From JBGPYB01 sp041493035 (lineage in GTDB: Bacteria; Acidobacteriota; Vicinamibacteria; Fen-336), in assembly GCA_041493035.1 (NCBI GenBank), contig JBGPYB010000039.1, positions 1 through 31,113 of the forward strand: a stretch of 31,113 nt of DNA, read 5' to 3'. The translations under genes and the position numbers were made by a program. A model generated the notes under the pieces. It had not been told where the DNA came from and did not search any database. It saw only the letters and a list, made by a program, of their open reading frames with translations. Positions 7,512 to 13,778 of the stretch are shown piece after piece; the stretch's first letter is position 1; each line of letters starts with the position of its first letter.

Positions 7512-10469
7512 GTGACCGATACCACTCCGCCCGCGGGGCGCCCTGCGTTCCGCGGTGGGCGTCCCCAGGATTTCCACGACCTGATGCGCTTCCGCATCAT
7601 GGACATCCTGCTCGTGGCGAGCCCCTACGACCGCTTCCTCCTGGAGGAGGCGGGGGAGATCAACGAACAGGTGCTCGGGGAGTTCCGCAACCTGGACCTC
7701 CATTACAGCCCGGGCTTGACGACGGTCTCCACGGGCGCCGAGGCCCTCGAGCTGGCTCGTCTCCAGCGCCGGTTCAACCTCATCATCGCGACGCCCCACG
7801 TCGGCGACATGACCGTGACCGAGCTGGCCCGCCGAGCCCGCGAGGAAGGGCTCGACGTCCCGGTGATCTTGCTCGCCTACGACAGCCGCGACCTCAAGGA
7901 CTGGCGCGCGGGCGGCTCGGCCATCGAGCGGGCCTTTCTCTGGCAGGGCGACGCGCGGATCCTTCTGGCGATCGTCAAGTACGTCGAAGACAAGCGCAAC
8001 GCGGATCACGACTCCCAGACCGTGGGCGTCCAGGTGATTCTCCTCGTCGAGGACAGCGTCCCGTACTACTCCTCGTTCCTCCCCGCTATTTACGCCGAAC
8101 TCCTGCATCACTCGCGCCGGCTCGTCGCCGAGGGCCAGAACCTCTCCCAGAAGATCCTGAGGATGCGCGCCCGCCCGAAGATCCTCCTCTGCAGCTCGTT
8201 CGAGGATGCCTTGGCGGCCTTCGAGGCTCACGAGAAGAACATTCTCGGCCTCATCTCCGACATCGAGTTCCCCAAGGAAGGTGCCTGGTCCGCGGAGGCG
8301 GGCCTCGAGCTCGCGCGGCGCGTCAGGGCCGAGTGGCCCGACGTGCCCATCGTCCTTCAATCGTCGCGCCCCGAGAACGAAGGGGTCGCGCGGGCGACCG
8401 GATCCGAGTTCCTGGTGAAGGGCTCTCCCACCCTCATCAACGACCTTCGCGACTTCATGCTCGAGAACTTCGGGTTCGGGGATTTCGTGTTCCGCCTTCC
8501 GGACGGCGCGGAGGTGGACCGCGCCGAAGATCTGCGCGACCTGGAGGAAAAGCTCCTCACGGTTCCCGCGGAGAGCATCGCCTTCCACGCCGAGCGCAAC
8601 CACTTCTCGAAGTGGCTCAAGGCCCGCACTGAATTCGCCCTGGCCCACGAGCTGCGCCCCCGGACGCTCTCGGACTACGAGGGTGTCGAGGGACTGCGGC
8701 GCAGCCTGATCGACTCCATCGCCAGCTACCGCCGCAGGCTGAATCAGGCGGTGGTGGCCGATTTCGACCGGGAGACCTTCGACGCAACGGGGGAGTTCTA
8801 CCGGATCGGCGGTGGCTCGATCGGTGGCAAGGCTCGCGGCCTCGCCTTTGCCCGGATCCTCATCGGCGACTCGGGTCTCGCGCGGCGCTTCGCCGGCGTC
8901 GAGGTGTCGGTTCCGTCCACCGTGGTCGTCGGCACCGATGCCTTCGACCGCTTCCTGGACGCCAACGAGCTCCGCGACGTGGCTCTCTCCACCGACGACG
9001 ATGCCGCGATCCAGTCCCGCTTCCTTGCTGCGGCGTTTCCCGAGGACGCGAGCGAGGACCTGCGCGCGTTCCTGGCCCACGTGCGCCGTCCTCTGGCCGT
9101 GCGCTCCTCGAGCCTCCTCGAGGACTCCCAGTACCAGCCCTTCAGCGGCGTCTATCAGACGTTCATGCTCCCGAACAACGACGAGTCTCTCGATGTTCGC
9201 CTCGATCACCTCCTGAAGGCCATCAAGCGCGTCTACGCCTCGACGTTCTCCCAGAGCGCCAAGGCCTACCTCCGGGCGACGCCGTACCGCCTCGAGGAAG
9301 AGAAGATGGCCATCGTGCTGCAGCGCGTCGTGGGCGCGGCCCACGGCGATCGCTTCTACCCGGACTTCGCGGGTGTCGCACGCTCCCACAACTTCTATCC
9401 GACCGAGCCCCTGAAGGCGCAGGATGGCATCGTGGCGGTGGCTCTCGGCCTCGGCAAGACGGTGGTCGAAGGTGGCGCGAGCCTTCGGTTTTGCCCGCGC
9501 TATCCGAACCATTTGCTCGAGTTCTCCGCCGTCAGCGACGTCCTCAGGAACTCGCAGCGAGAGTTCTGGGCCCTGCGTCTGTCGTCGCGCTATGGGCCGG
9601 AGGGCGAGGCCGCCGAAGGGCGCTTCGACCTGGAATCGGCCGAGGCGGACGGCACGCTCCACGCCGTCGGTTCCACCTACTCGCGAGAGAACGACGCGAT
9701 CTACGACGGGCTGTCGCGTCCCGGCGTCCGCGTCGTGAGCTTCGCGCCGATCCTCAAGCACGAGACCTTCCCCCTCGCCAGCGTCATCCAGGCCCTCATG
9801 GAGATGGGGGAGTGGGGAATGAATGCGCCGGTGGAGATCGAGTTCGCGGTGAACCTCCGGGTGCCGCGCGGCGCTCCCAAGGAGTTCGCGTTTCTCCAGA
9901 TGCGTCCGCTGGCGCTGTCGCGCGAGGGCGAAGAGCTGGAGCTGGGCGACGAGGAGCCGGCGCGTGTCCTCTGTCGGAGCGCCAACGTCCTGGGGAACGG
10001 GCGTATCGACACGATCCACGACCTCGTCGTCGTGGACGCCGATCGCTTCGACCGCGCCCGGAGCGCCGACGCGGCGCAGGAGATCGCCCAGCTCAACGCA
10101 GCCCTGTCGGCCGCGAACACTCCCTACCTGCTCGTCGGCGTCGGTCGGTGGGGATCGCGCGATCCGTGGCTCGGCATTCCGGTCACCTGGGACCAGATCT
10201 CGGGGGCGCGGGCCATCGTCGAAGCGGGCTTCAAGGATCTCCGTGTGACCCCTTCCCAGGGGAGTCACTTCTTTCAGAACATCGTGTCGTTCAACGTCGG
10301 ATATTTCACCGTGAACCCAGGTGTCGGCTCGGACGTCGTGGACTGGGTGTGGCTCGCGGCACAGCCGGCCGTGCGGGAGACGTCCTGCGTCCGCCACCTG
10401 CGCTTCGCCGACCCGGTCGTCGTCAAGATGAACGGGCGGAAGAACGAAGGCGTGATCCTGAAGGCGTGA
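7512..10469 (+). CDS. Dual receiver-domain protein fused to a PEP synthase/PPDK-type nucleotide-binding domain
   Basis: A 985-residue protein starting at GTG, 11 bases after gdhA; a second possible start is the ATG at 7584. Residues about 27-160 look like a degenerate receiver: where the phosphorylated Asp is expected the strand reads LIIATPHVGDM. Residues about 172-318 are a complete receiver, with acidic pair E180-D181, phospho-acceptor D250 in LISDIEFPKEG, Ser284/285 and K303 in FLVKGS. From about 430 there is a PPDK_N (ATP-grasp-like) domain: GGGSIGGKARGLA (433-445), RSSSLLEDSQYQPFSGVYQT (531-550) and MAIVLQRVVGA (599-609). A further conserved-looking segment PYLLVGVGRWGSRDPWLGIP lies near the C-terminus. 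The phosphohistidine swivel domain and the PEP/pyruvate TIM barrel of true PEP synthase or PPDK are absent, so it cannot run that full reaction. It may be a phosphotransfer or nucleotide-responsive regulator. Domain calls are solid; function is unknown. Confidence 0.88.
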   Translation: MTDTTPPAGRPAFRGGRPQDFHDLMRFRIMDILLVASPYDRFLLEEAGEINEQVLGEFRNLDLHYSPGLTTVSTGAEALELARLQRRFNLIIATPHVGDMTVTELARRAREEGLDVPVILLAYDSRDLKDWRAGGSAIERAFLWQGDARILLAIVKYVEDKRNADHDSQTVGVQVILLVEDSVPYYSSFLPAIYAELLHHSRRLVAEGQNLSQKILRMRARPKILLCSSFEDALAAFEAHEKNILGLISDIEFPKEGAWSAEAGLELARRVRAEWPDVPIVLQSSRPENEGVARATGSEFLVKGSPTLINDLRDFMLENFGFGDFVFRLPDGAEVDRAEDLRDLEEKLLTVPAESIAFHAERNHFSKWLKARTEFALAHELRPRTLSDYEGVEGLRRSLIDSIASYRRRLNQAVVADFDRETFDATGEFYRIGGGSIGGKARGLAFARILIGDSGLARRFAGVEVSVPSTVVVGTDAFDRFLDANELRDVALSTDDDAAIQSRFLAAAFPEDASEDLRAFLAHVRRPLAVRSSSLLEDSQYQPFSGVYQTFMLPNNDESLDVRLDHLLKAIKRVYASTFSQSAKAYLRATPYRLEEEKMAIVLQRVVGAAHGDRFYPDFAGVARSHNFYPTEPLKAQDGIVAVALGLGKTVVEGGASLRFCPRYPNHLLEFSAVSDVLRNSQREFWALRLSSRYGPEGEAAEGRFDLESAEADGTLHAVGSTYSRENDAIYDGLSRPGVRVVSFAPILKHETFPLASVIQALMEMGEWGMNAPVEIEFAVNLRVPRGAPKEFAFLQMRPLALSREGEELELGDEEPARVLCRSANVLGNGRIDTIHDLVVVDADRFDRARSADAAQEIAQLNAALSAANTPYLLVGVGRWGSRDPWLGIPVTWDQISGARAIVEAGFKDLRVTPSQGSHFFQNIVSFNVGYFTVNPGVGSDVVDWVWLAAQPAVRETSCVRHLRFADPVVVKMNGRKNEGVILKA

Positions 10470-10470
10470 A

Positions 10471-10490
10471 CGTCGGAGCCTACTCCGACG
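10471..10490 (+). terminator. Hairpin after the receiver/PEP-synthase-like gene
   Basis: CGTCGGAG and CTCCGACG form a perfect 8-bp stem with loop CCTA, beginning one base after the stop codon. There is no T-tract, so it is a candidate terminator or 3' stabilising hairpin rather than a classic intrinsic terminator. Confidence 0.4.
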
Positions 10491-10602
10491 GCGCCAGGAC
10501 CACGTCGCCGCTCGCGGTCCCGCTTGCGGAGACGCTGAAGGGACCGTCATGCTCGACCGACCTTCGCAATAGCGCTACTCTACTGGGGAGAGGGTTCTGA
10601 AA

Positions 10603-10800
10603 ATGAAGTACCAAGTCGTCCTGCAGCATTCTGAGGAAGGCGTGGCGGCATCCGTGCCTGGTTTGCCCGGGTGCTGGTCCGAGGGCTCGACTGAGTCTGA
10701 AGCCCTCGAGAACATCCGCTCCGCCATCCAGGAGTATCTCGCGGTTGTCAGGGAGCAGACGGCAGGTGCGGACGTTCGCGAGGTCGAGGTCCTGGTGTAG
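10603..10800 (+). CDS. hicB: HicB-family antitoxin
   Basis: A 65-residue protein with the compact HicB fold: MKYQVVLQHSEEGVAASVPG, then LPGCWSEGSTESEALENIRS and AIQEYLAVV. These match the partial-RNase-H-like HicB antitoxins that bind and neutralise the HicA mRNA interferase. It is of the short type without a C-terminal DNA-binding domain. A purine-rich GGGGAGAGGG lies about 9 bases before the ATG. Its TAG stop overlaps the GTG of the next gene (TAGTG), the usual coupling for hicB-hicA. Because the downstream toxin looks truncated, this antitoxin may now be an orphan. Call is firm from motif pattern and context. Confidence 0.85.
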   Translation: MKYQVVLQHSEEGVAASVPGLPGCWSEGSTESEALENIRSAIQEYLAVVREQTAGADVREVEVLV

Positions 10801-11180
10801 TGCCCAAGCTACCCGGGATTCCCCATCTTAAGGCGGTTCGAGCGCCTGAGAAGGCGGGGTTCCAGGTGGTTCGCGAGAGCAAGCACATCGTCGACAGGTT
10901 CATTGGCGTCCTACAGCGTCAACCCTTTGACCCAGTTGTTTGGTGCGCGCATCCCGGCGATGCCACGCATGCCCACATGGTGGATGACCTGTTGCAAAGC
11001 GGCCGCTTGAACGGCGCGACGCTGCAAGAGGCTCAGTTACTCCTCGGGCCTCCTTCGGGCAACCTTGGCTCTTCGGAGTGTGCGCTTGCCTATTGGATCG
11101 ACACGGATCGAGGCTGGCTCTGCCTGGAGGCAAGGGATGGGCGCGTTCTCACCGCTGGTTTCCGGCCGTACGATGACTAG
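10800..11180 (+). CDS. Chimeric protein: HicA N-terminal remnant joined to a BamE/SmpA-like domain
   Basis: A 126-residue frame starting at GTG within the hicB stop. Residues 1-31 (MPKLPGIPHL, then EKAGFQVVRESKHIV) follow the HicA toxin N-terminus up to the conserved His (H29), but the remaining beta strand and C-terminal helix of HicA are missing. From about residue 43 the sequence becomes FDPVVW, HMVDDLLQSGRLNGATLQEA, LLGPPSGN, ALAYWIDTDRGWLCLEARDG and RVLTAGF. This resembles small BamE/SmpA-like proteins in which a MVDDLL segment precedes a helix and the LLGPP turn. The frame is intact across the junction. I infer that a deletion or recombination fused a broken hicA to the end of another gene. 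A functional toxin is unlikely. The second-half assignment rests on pattern memory and is less certain than the first. Confidence 0.6.
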   Translation: MPKLPGIPHLKAVRAPEKAGFQVVRESKHIVDRFIGVLQRQPFDPVVWCAHPGDATHAHMVDDLLQSGRLNGATLQEAQLLLGPPSGNLGSSECALAYWIDTDRGWLCLEARDGRVLTAGFRPYDD

Positions 11181-11210
11181 TTACCCTGGCGTGCCCAGGA
11201 CAATGGGAAG

Positions 11211-11238
11211 CTGACCGCTCGGCCGAAGTGGCCGTCAG
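11211..11238. terminator. Hairpin between the convergent toxin-antitoxin modules
   Basis: CGGCC/GGCCG (loop GAAGT) nested inside CTGA/TCAG gives a possible bidirectional terminator in the 71-base gap between the hicBA-derived genes and the convergent mazF end. There is no clear T-tract on either side. Confidence 0.3.
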
Positions 11239-11251
11239 TGGGGCATAGGGA

Positions 11252-11593
11252 TCAGGAGTCGCCGATGATCTCGTCGAGACCATCGAGAACCCTCGAGACC
11301 TCTTCCGGCGAGGCCCTCGCGATGCGCTGGCCAATTCGTTCTGCGGCGAGGGTTCGAATCTGGCTGATCTTGATCCACGAGCGCTTCTGCAGGCCACGGG
11401 CGCTGGATTCCAGTGTCAGGGGAAAGGCGGCGCGAGGTGCCTGGCTTGTGAGCGCGACGGCTATGACTGTGCCTGATCGCTCGTTGAAAACATCATGGCT
11501 GAGCACCAATACCGGCCGCAGCCCGGCTTGCTCCCGGCCGCGGACGGGGTTGAGATCGGCCCAGCGGATTTCGCCCCTCAGTATTCGGGCCAA
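11252..11593 (-). CDS. mazF: MazF/PemK-family toxin (mRNA interferase)
   Basis: A 113-residue toxin of the MazF/PemK (CcdB-like fold) family that cleaves mRNA. Visible motifs are RGEIRWADLNPVRGREQAG near the N-terminus, RPVLVLSHDVFN with the catalytic-region R26, VIAVALTSQ with T49, and the C-terminal helix EEVSRVLDGLDEIIG. The frame opens at TTG (11593), 16 bases inside the antitoxin gene; a CTG (11581) just before the RGEIRW segment is another possible start, and no ATG is available nearby. Overlap with the antitoxin is typical of these operons. Length is normal, so the toxin appears intact. Confidence 0.9.
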   Translation of the reverse strand: MARILRGEIRWADLNPVRGREQAGLRPVLVLSHDVFNERSGTVIAVALTSQAPRAAFPLTLESSARGLQKRSWIKISQIRTLAAERIGQRIARASPEEVSRVLDGLDEIIGDS

Positions 11594-11820
11594 GTATCCC
11601 GGCTTCCAGCGAGTCCCTCTTCAGCAAGGGCGCGCTCTTCGTGTCGGTCCAGTTTGGCGCACTCATTTGCCAGGCGTGTCTTGGCTAGCCGCGCCAGCTT
11701 CTCGGCAACGGCACTTTCGATCGCCTGGCTCCGGTTTGCGAAGCGCCGCTTCGAGACGAGCTGGTCCAGTTCACCTAGCAGGCTGGTCTCCAGCGTGATG
11801 GCTAGCTTGGTCTTCGCCAT
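11578..11820 (-). CDS. mazE: MazE-like ribbon-helix-helix antitoxin
   Basis: An 80-residue antitoxin. The N-terminal half (MAKTKLAITLETSLLGELDQ, then LVSKRRFANRSQAIESAVAE) is a ribbon-helix-helix DNA-binding domain. The acidic C-terminus (ERALAEEGLAGSRDTWPEY) is the toxin-binding tail typical of the B. subtilis EndoAI-type MazE. The start at 11820 is supported by GGAGG 6 bases upstream; an ATG 39 bases earlier would lie across the operator and lacks a ribosome site. The gene overlaps mazF by 16 bases. The palindrome just upstream is the expected autoregulatory site for the MazE or MazEF complex. Confidence 0.88.
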   Translation of the reverse strand: MAKTKLAITLETSLLGELDQLVSKRRFANRSQAIESAVAEKLARLAKTRLANECAKLDRHEERALAEEGLAGSRDTWPEY

Positions 11821-11831
11821 TCCGACCTCCA

Positions 11832-11859
11832 AGTATGACACTACATCATACTCGGTCAA
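11832..11859 (-). promoter_or_regulatory. mazEF promoter with overlapping operator palindrome
   Basis: On the minus strand TTGACC (5/6 of -35) is followed after 16 bases by CATACT (4/6 of -10). A perfect inverted repeat, AGTATGA-N7-TCATACT (11832-11852), covers the -10 element and the spacer. A bound ribbon-helix-helix antitoxin would therefore block polymerase, giving the conditional autorepression known for toxin-antitoxin operons. The geometry is seen directly; its use as an operator is inferred. Confidence 0.6.
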
Positions 11860-11926
11860 TCGCCAGGGAACGCGCGTCTCCGCGGAGGAAGATAGCGAGC
11901 CTCGCTGATCTCGATGCCGAATCTGA

Positions 11927-11950
11927 GGGCGCGGCGACCGGGCCGCGCCC
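11927..11950 (-). terminator. Hairpin downstream of recA
   Basis: GGGCGCGGC and GCCGCGCCC form a perfect 9-bp GC stem with a 6-base loop, 15 bases after the recA stop codon. The recA strand continues TCAGATT without a real T-tract. Probable terminator or 3' hairpin for recA and a boundary toward the mazEF operon. Confidence 0.45.
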
Positions 11951-11965
11951 CCAGGAGAATCGAGG

Positions 11966-13051
11966 TCAGGCCTTCTTCTTCTCCGGCATCGGCAGGACCG
12001 AGGCCTTCTCGGACTTTTCTTCCTGCTTCGGTGCCGCGACGGGTTGGTCGAGGACCGGCAGGCCGAGCCCCTTGCGCAGCCGCGAGTCGATCTCGTTGCG
12101 GATGTCGGGGTTGTCCTTCAGGAACTGGCGGGCGTTCTCGCGTCCCTGCCCCATCCGCTCGCCGTCGATCGCGTACCACGCTCCCGACTTTTCGATCACC
12201 TTGTGGTCGACGCCCAGGTCGAGGAGGTCTCCCTCCTTGCTGATCCCCTCGCCGTACAGGATGTCGAACTCGGCTTCGCGGAAGGGTGGGGCGACCTTGT
12301 TCTTCACGACCTTGACCTTGGCCCGGCTCCCGATGACGACGTCCCCTTCCTTCAAGGAAGCAATGCGGCGGATGTCGAGACGTTGGGAGGCGTAGAACTT
12401 GAGGGCCCGGCCGCCGGTGGTCGTCTCGGGGCTGCCGAACATGACGCCGATCTTCTCGCGGAGCTGGTTGATGAAGATCAAGCACGTCTTGCTCTTGGAC
12501 ACGACCGACGTCAGCTTGCGGAGGGCCTGGCTCATGAGGCGCGCCTGAAGGCCCATCTGGGCGTCCCCCATCTCCCCTTCGAGCTCGGAGCGCGGGACGA
12601 GGGCGGCGACCGAGTCGATGACGAGGACGTCGACGGCCCCGGAGCGGATCAGCACCTCGGTGATCTCGAGGGCCTGCTCGCCGCTGTCGGGCTGCGAGAC
12701 CAGCAGGTTGTCGGTGTCGACGCCGAGCTTGGCCGCATAGCCGGCGTCCAAGGCGTGCTCGGCGTCGATGAAGGCCGCCATGCCGCCGCGGCGCTGCGCC
12801 TCGGCGATGACGTGGAGGGAGAGGGTCGTCTTCCCCGAGGACTCCGGGCCGAAGATCTCGATCACGCGGCCACGCGGGACGCCGCCGACGCCCAGGGCGG
12901 CGTCGAGGGAGAGGGAGCCCGTCGGTATGGCCGGGACGTCGACCTTGTCGCGGCTGCCGAGCCGCATGATCGACCCCTTGCCGAACTGCTTATCGATCTG
13001 GCTCAGCGCCGCTTCGATGGCCCTCGCCCGTTCGCTACGATCCTCCGTCAT
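11966..13051 (-). CDS. recA: Recombinase RecA
   Basis: A 361-residue RecA of normal length. It forms ATP-dependent filaments on single-stranded DNA, catalyses strand exchange and activates the SOS response. Visible are the start region KQFGKGSIMRLG, Walker A GPESSGKTT (68-76), the segment FIDAEHALD, Walker B VLVIDSVAALVPRSELEGE, the L2-loop region CLIFINQLREKIGVMFG with PETTTGGRALKFYAS, and a Lys-rich C-terminal tail ending EKKKA. The start is the ATG at 13051 (MTEDRSERARAIE), with GAGGAGAGGAG just upstream. A longer in-frame start at 13105 has no ribosome site. The upstream 250-base gap is shared with a divergent gene. I did not find a clear LexA box of the E. coli or B. subtilis type in it. 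Confidence 0.98.
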   Translation of the reverse strand: MTEDRSERARAIEAALSQIDKQFGKGSIMRLGSRDKVDVPAIPTGSLSLDAALGVGGVPRGRVIEIFGPESSGKTTLSLHVIAEAQRRGGMAAFIDAEHALDAGYAAKLGVDTDNLLVSQPDSGEQALEITEVLIRSGAVDVLVIDSVAALVPRSELEGEMGDAQMGLQARLMSQALRKLTSVVSKSKTCLIFINQLREKIGVMFGSPETTTGGRALKFYASQRLDIRRIASLKEGDVVIGSRAKVKVVKNKVAPPFREAEFDILYGEGISKEGDLLDLGVDHKVIEKSGAWYAIDGERMGQGRENARQFLKDNPDIRNEIDSRLRKGLGLPVLDQPVAAPKQEEKSEKASVLPMPEKKKA

Positions 13052-13301
13052 GATCACTCCTCTCCTCGCTGCCGAGTCTTCAATTCTGGCCGGGGGGCTC
13101 GGCAAGGGTCGCCCCCGACCTGCGGATCCTACCGGCGAGCCCGGCCTCCCGGGGTCCGGAAGTGCCAGAAAAAAAAGAGACGGTCCGATGGATGTCCCAT
13201 GTCGAGGACGATTCCAGCTCCGTCCTAAGCCTGTAAATAACTGCTCAGCAATTGGTTAGGAGTTCTCCGGTCCGGGCACGACCCTTGATAGAATTCCCCT
13301 T
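13052..13301. other. Divergent intergenic region between recA and the C39-peptidase gene
   Basis: This 250-base gap must hold the recA promoter and probably that of the rightward peptidase gene. It is less GC-rich near 13220-13260. I see no convincing LexA-type palindrome and no unambiguous -35/-10 pair on either strand. An A8 run lies at about 13171-13178. Confidence 0.4.
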
Positions 13302-13778
13302 GTGGCTGCTCTCTTGGTATGGCTTCTCGCGGCAAAGGCGCTGGCGGTGCCGTTTGTCCCGCAGGAGAAGGACACCTGCGCGGCTGCATCGCTGGCCATG
13401 GTCCTTCGCTATTGGAGCGTCGACGTCGCTCCGGACAACATCGCGAAGGCGCTCTTGCAGCCGGAGCTGCACGGCATCCTCGGCTCGCGACTCGAGGCCT
13501 TCGCCCGGGAGCGCGGCCTCACGGCCATCGCCTATGCCGGGGACCTCGCTCAGCTCCGCGACTACGTCGCCAAGGGACGCCCGCTGATCGTCGCGTGGAA
13601 GATGGGGCGCGACCAGTTCCACAACGTGGTCGTGGTCGGTTCCGACGACGCCAGCGGCCAGGTCTTCGTCAACGACCCGGCCGAGGGCGCCGCGCGTCCT
13701 ATCGAGGGAGCTCTCTTCGAGAAGCGCTGGGCGGGAGCCGGCCACTGGACACTCCTCGTCCTTCCGGCCGATCGTTGA
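13302..13778 (+). CDS. C39-like papain-fold cysteine peptidase with N-terminal signal/anchor
   Basis: A 158-residue protein starting at GTG. Residues 1-15 (AALLVWLLAAKALA) are hydrophobic and look like a short signal peptide or anchor. The rest fits a C39-like peptidase: Q21 and C26 in VPQEKDTCAAASLAMVLRYW, H107 in GRDQFHNVVVVG and D125 in FVNDPAEG would form the oxyanion and catalytic residues. ABC-exporter C39 domains cleave double-Gly leaders, but this one stands alone with no ABC transporter. The stop overlaps the TTG of the next gene (TTGA), so the two proteins are likely made together. Known PA2778-type cysteine peptidases fuse such a domain to TPRs; here the TPRs are on the neighbouring protein instead. 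Likely exported. Substrate unknown. Confidence 0.82.
   Translation: MAALLVWLLAAKALAVPFVPQEKDTCAAASLAMVLRYWSVDVAPDNIAKALLQPELHGILGSRLEAFARERGLTAIAYAGDLAQLRDYVAKGRPLIVAWKMGRDQFHNVVVVGSDDASGQVFVNDPAEGAARPIEGALFEKRWAGAGHWTLLVLPADR

Noticed and set aside
7434..10550. A 1038-codon minus-strand open frame opposite the receiver/PEP-synthase-like gene
   Set aside because: Antisense shadow of a gene with clear domain motifs; composition is Arg/Asp/His/Val-rich and without domains.
13052..13301. A possible SOS/LexA box before recA
   Set aside because: CTG and CAG words occur around 13227-13250 but with wrong spacing (12 rather than 10 bases), and no GAAC-N4-GTTC palindrome is present.
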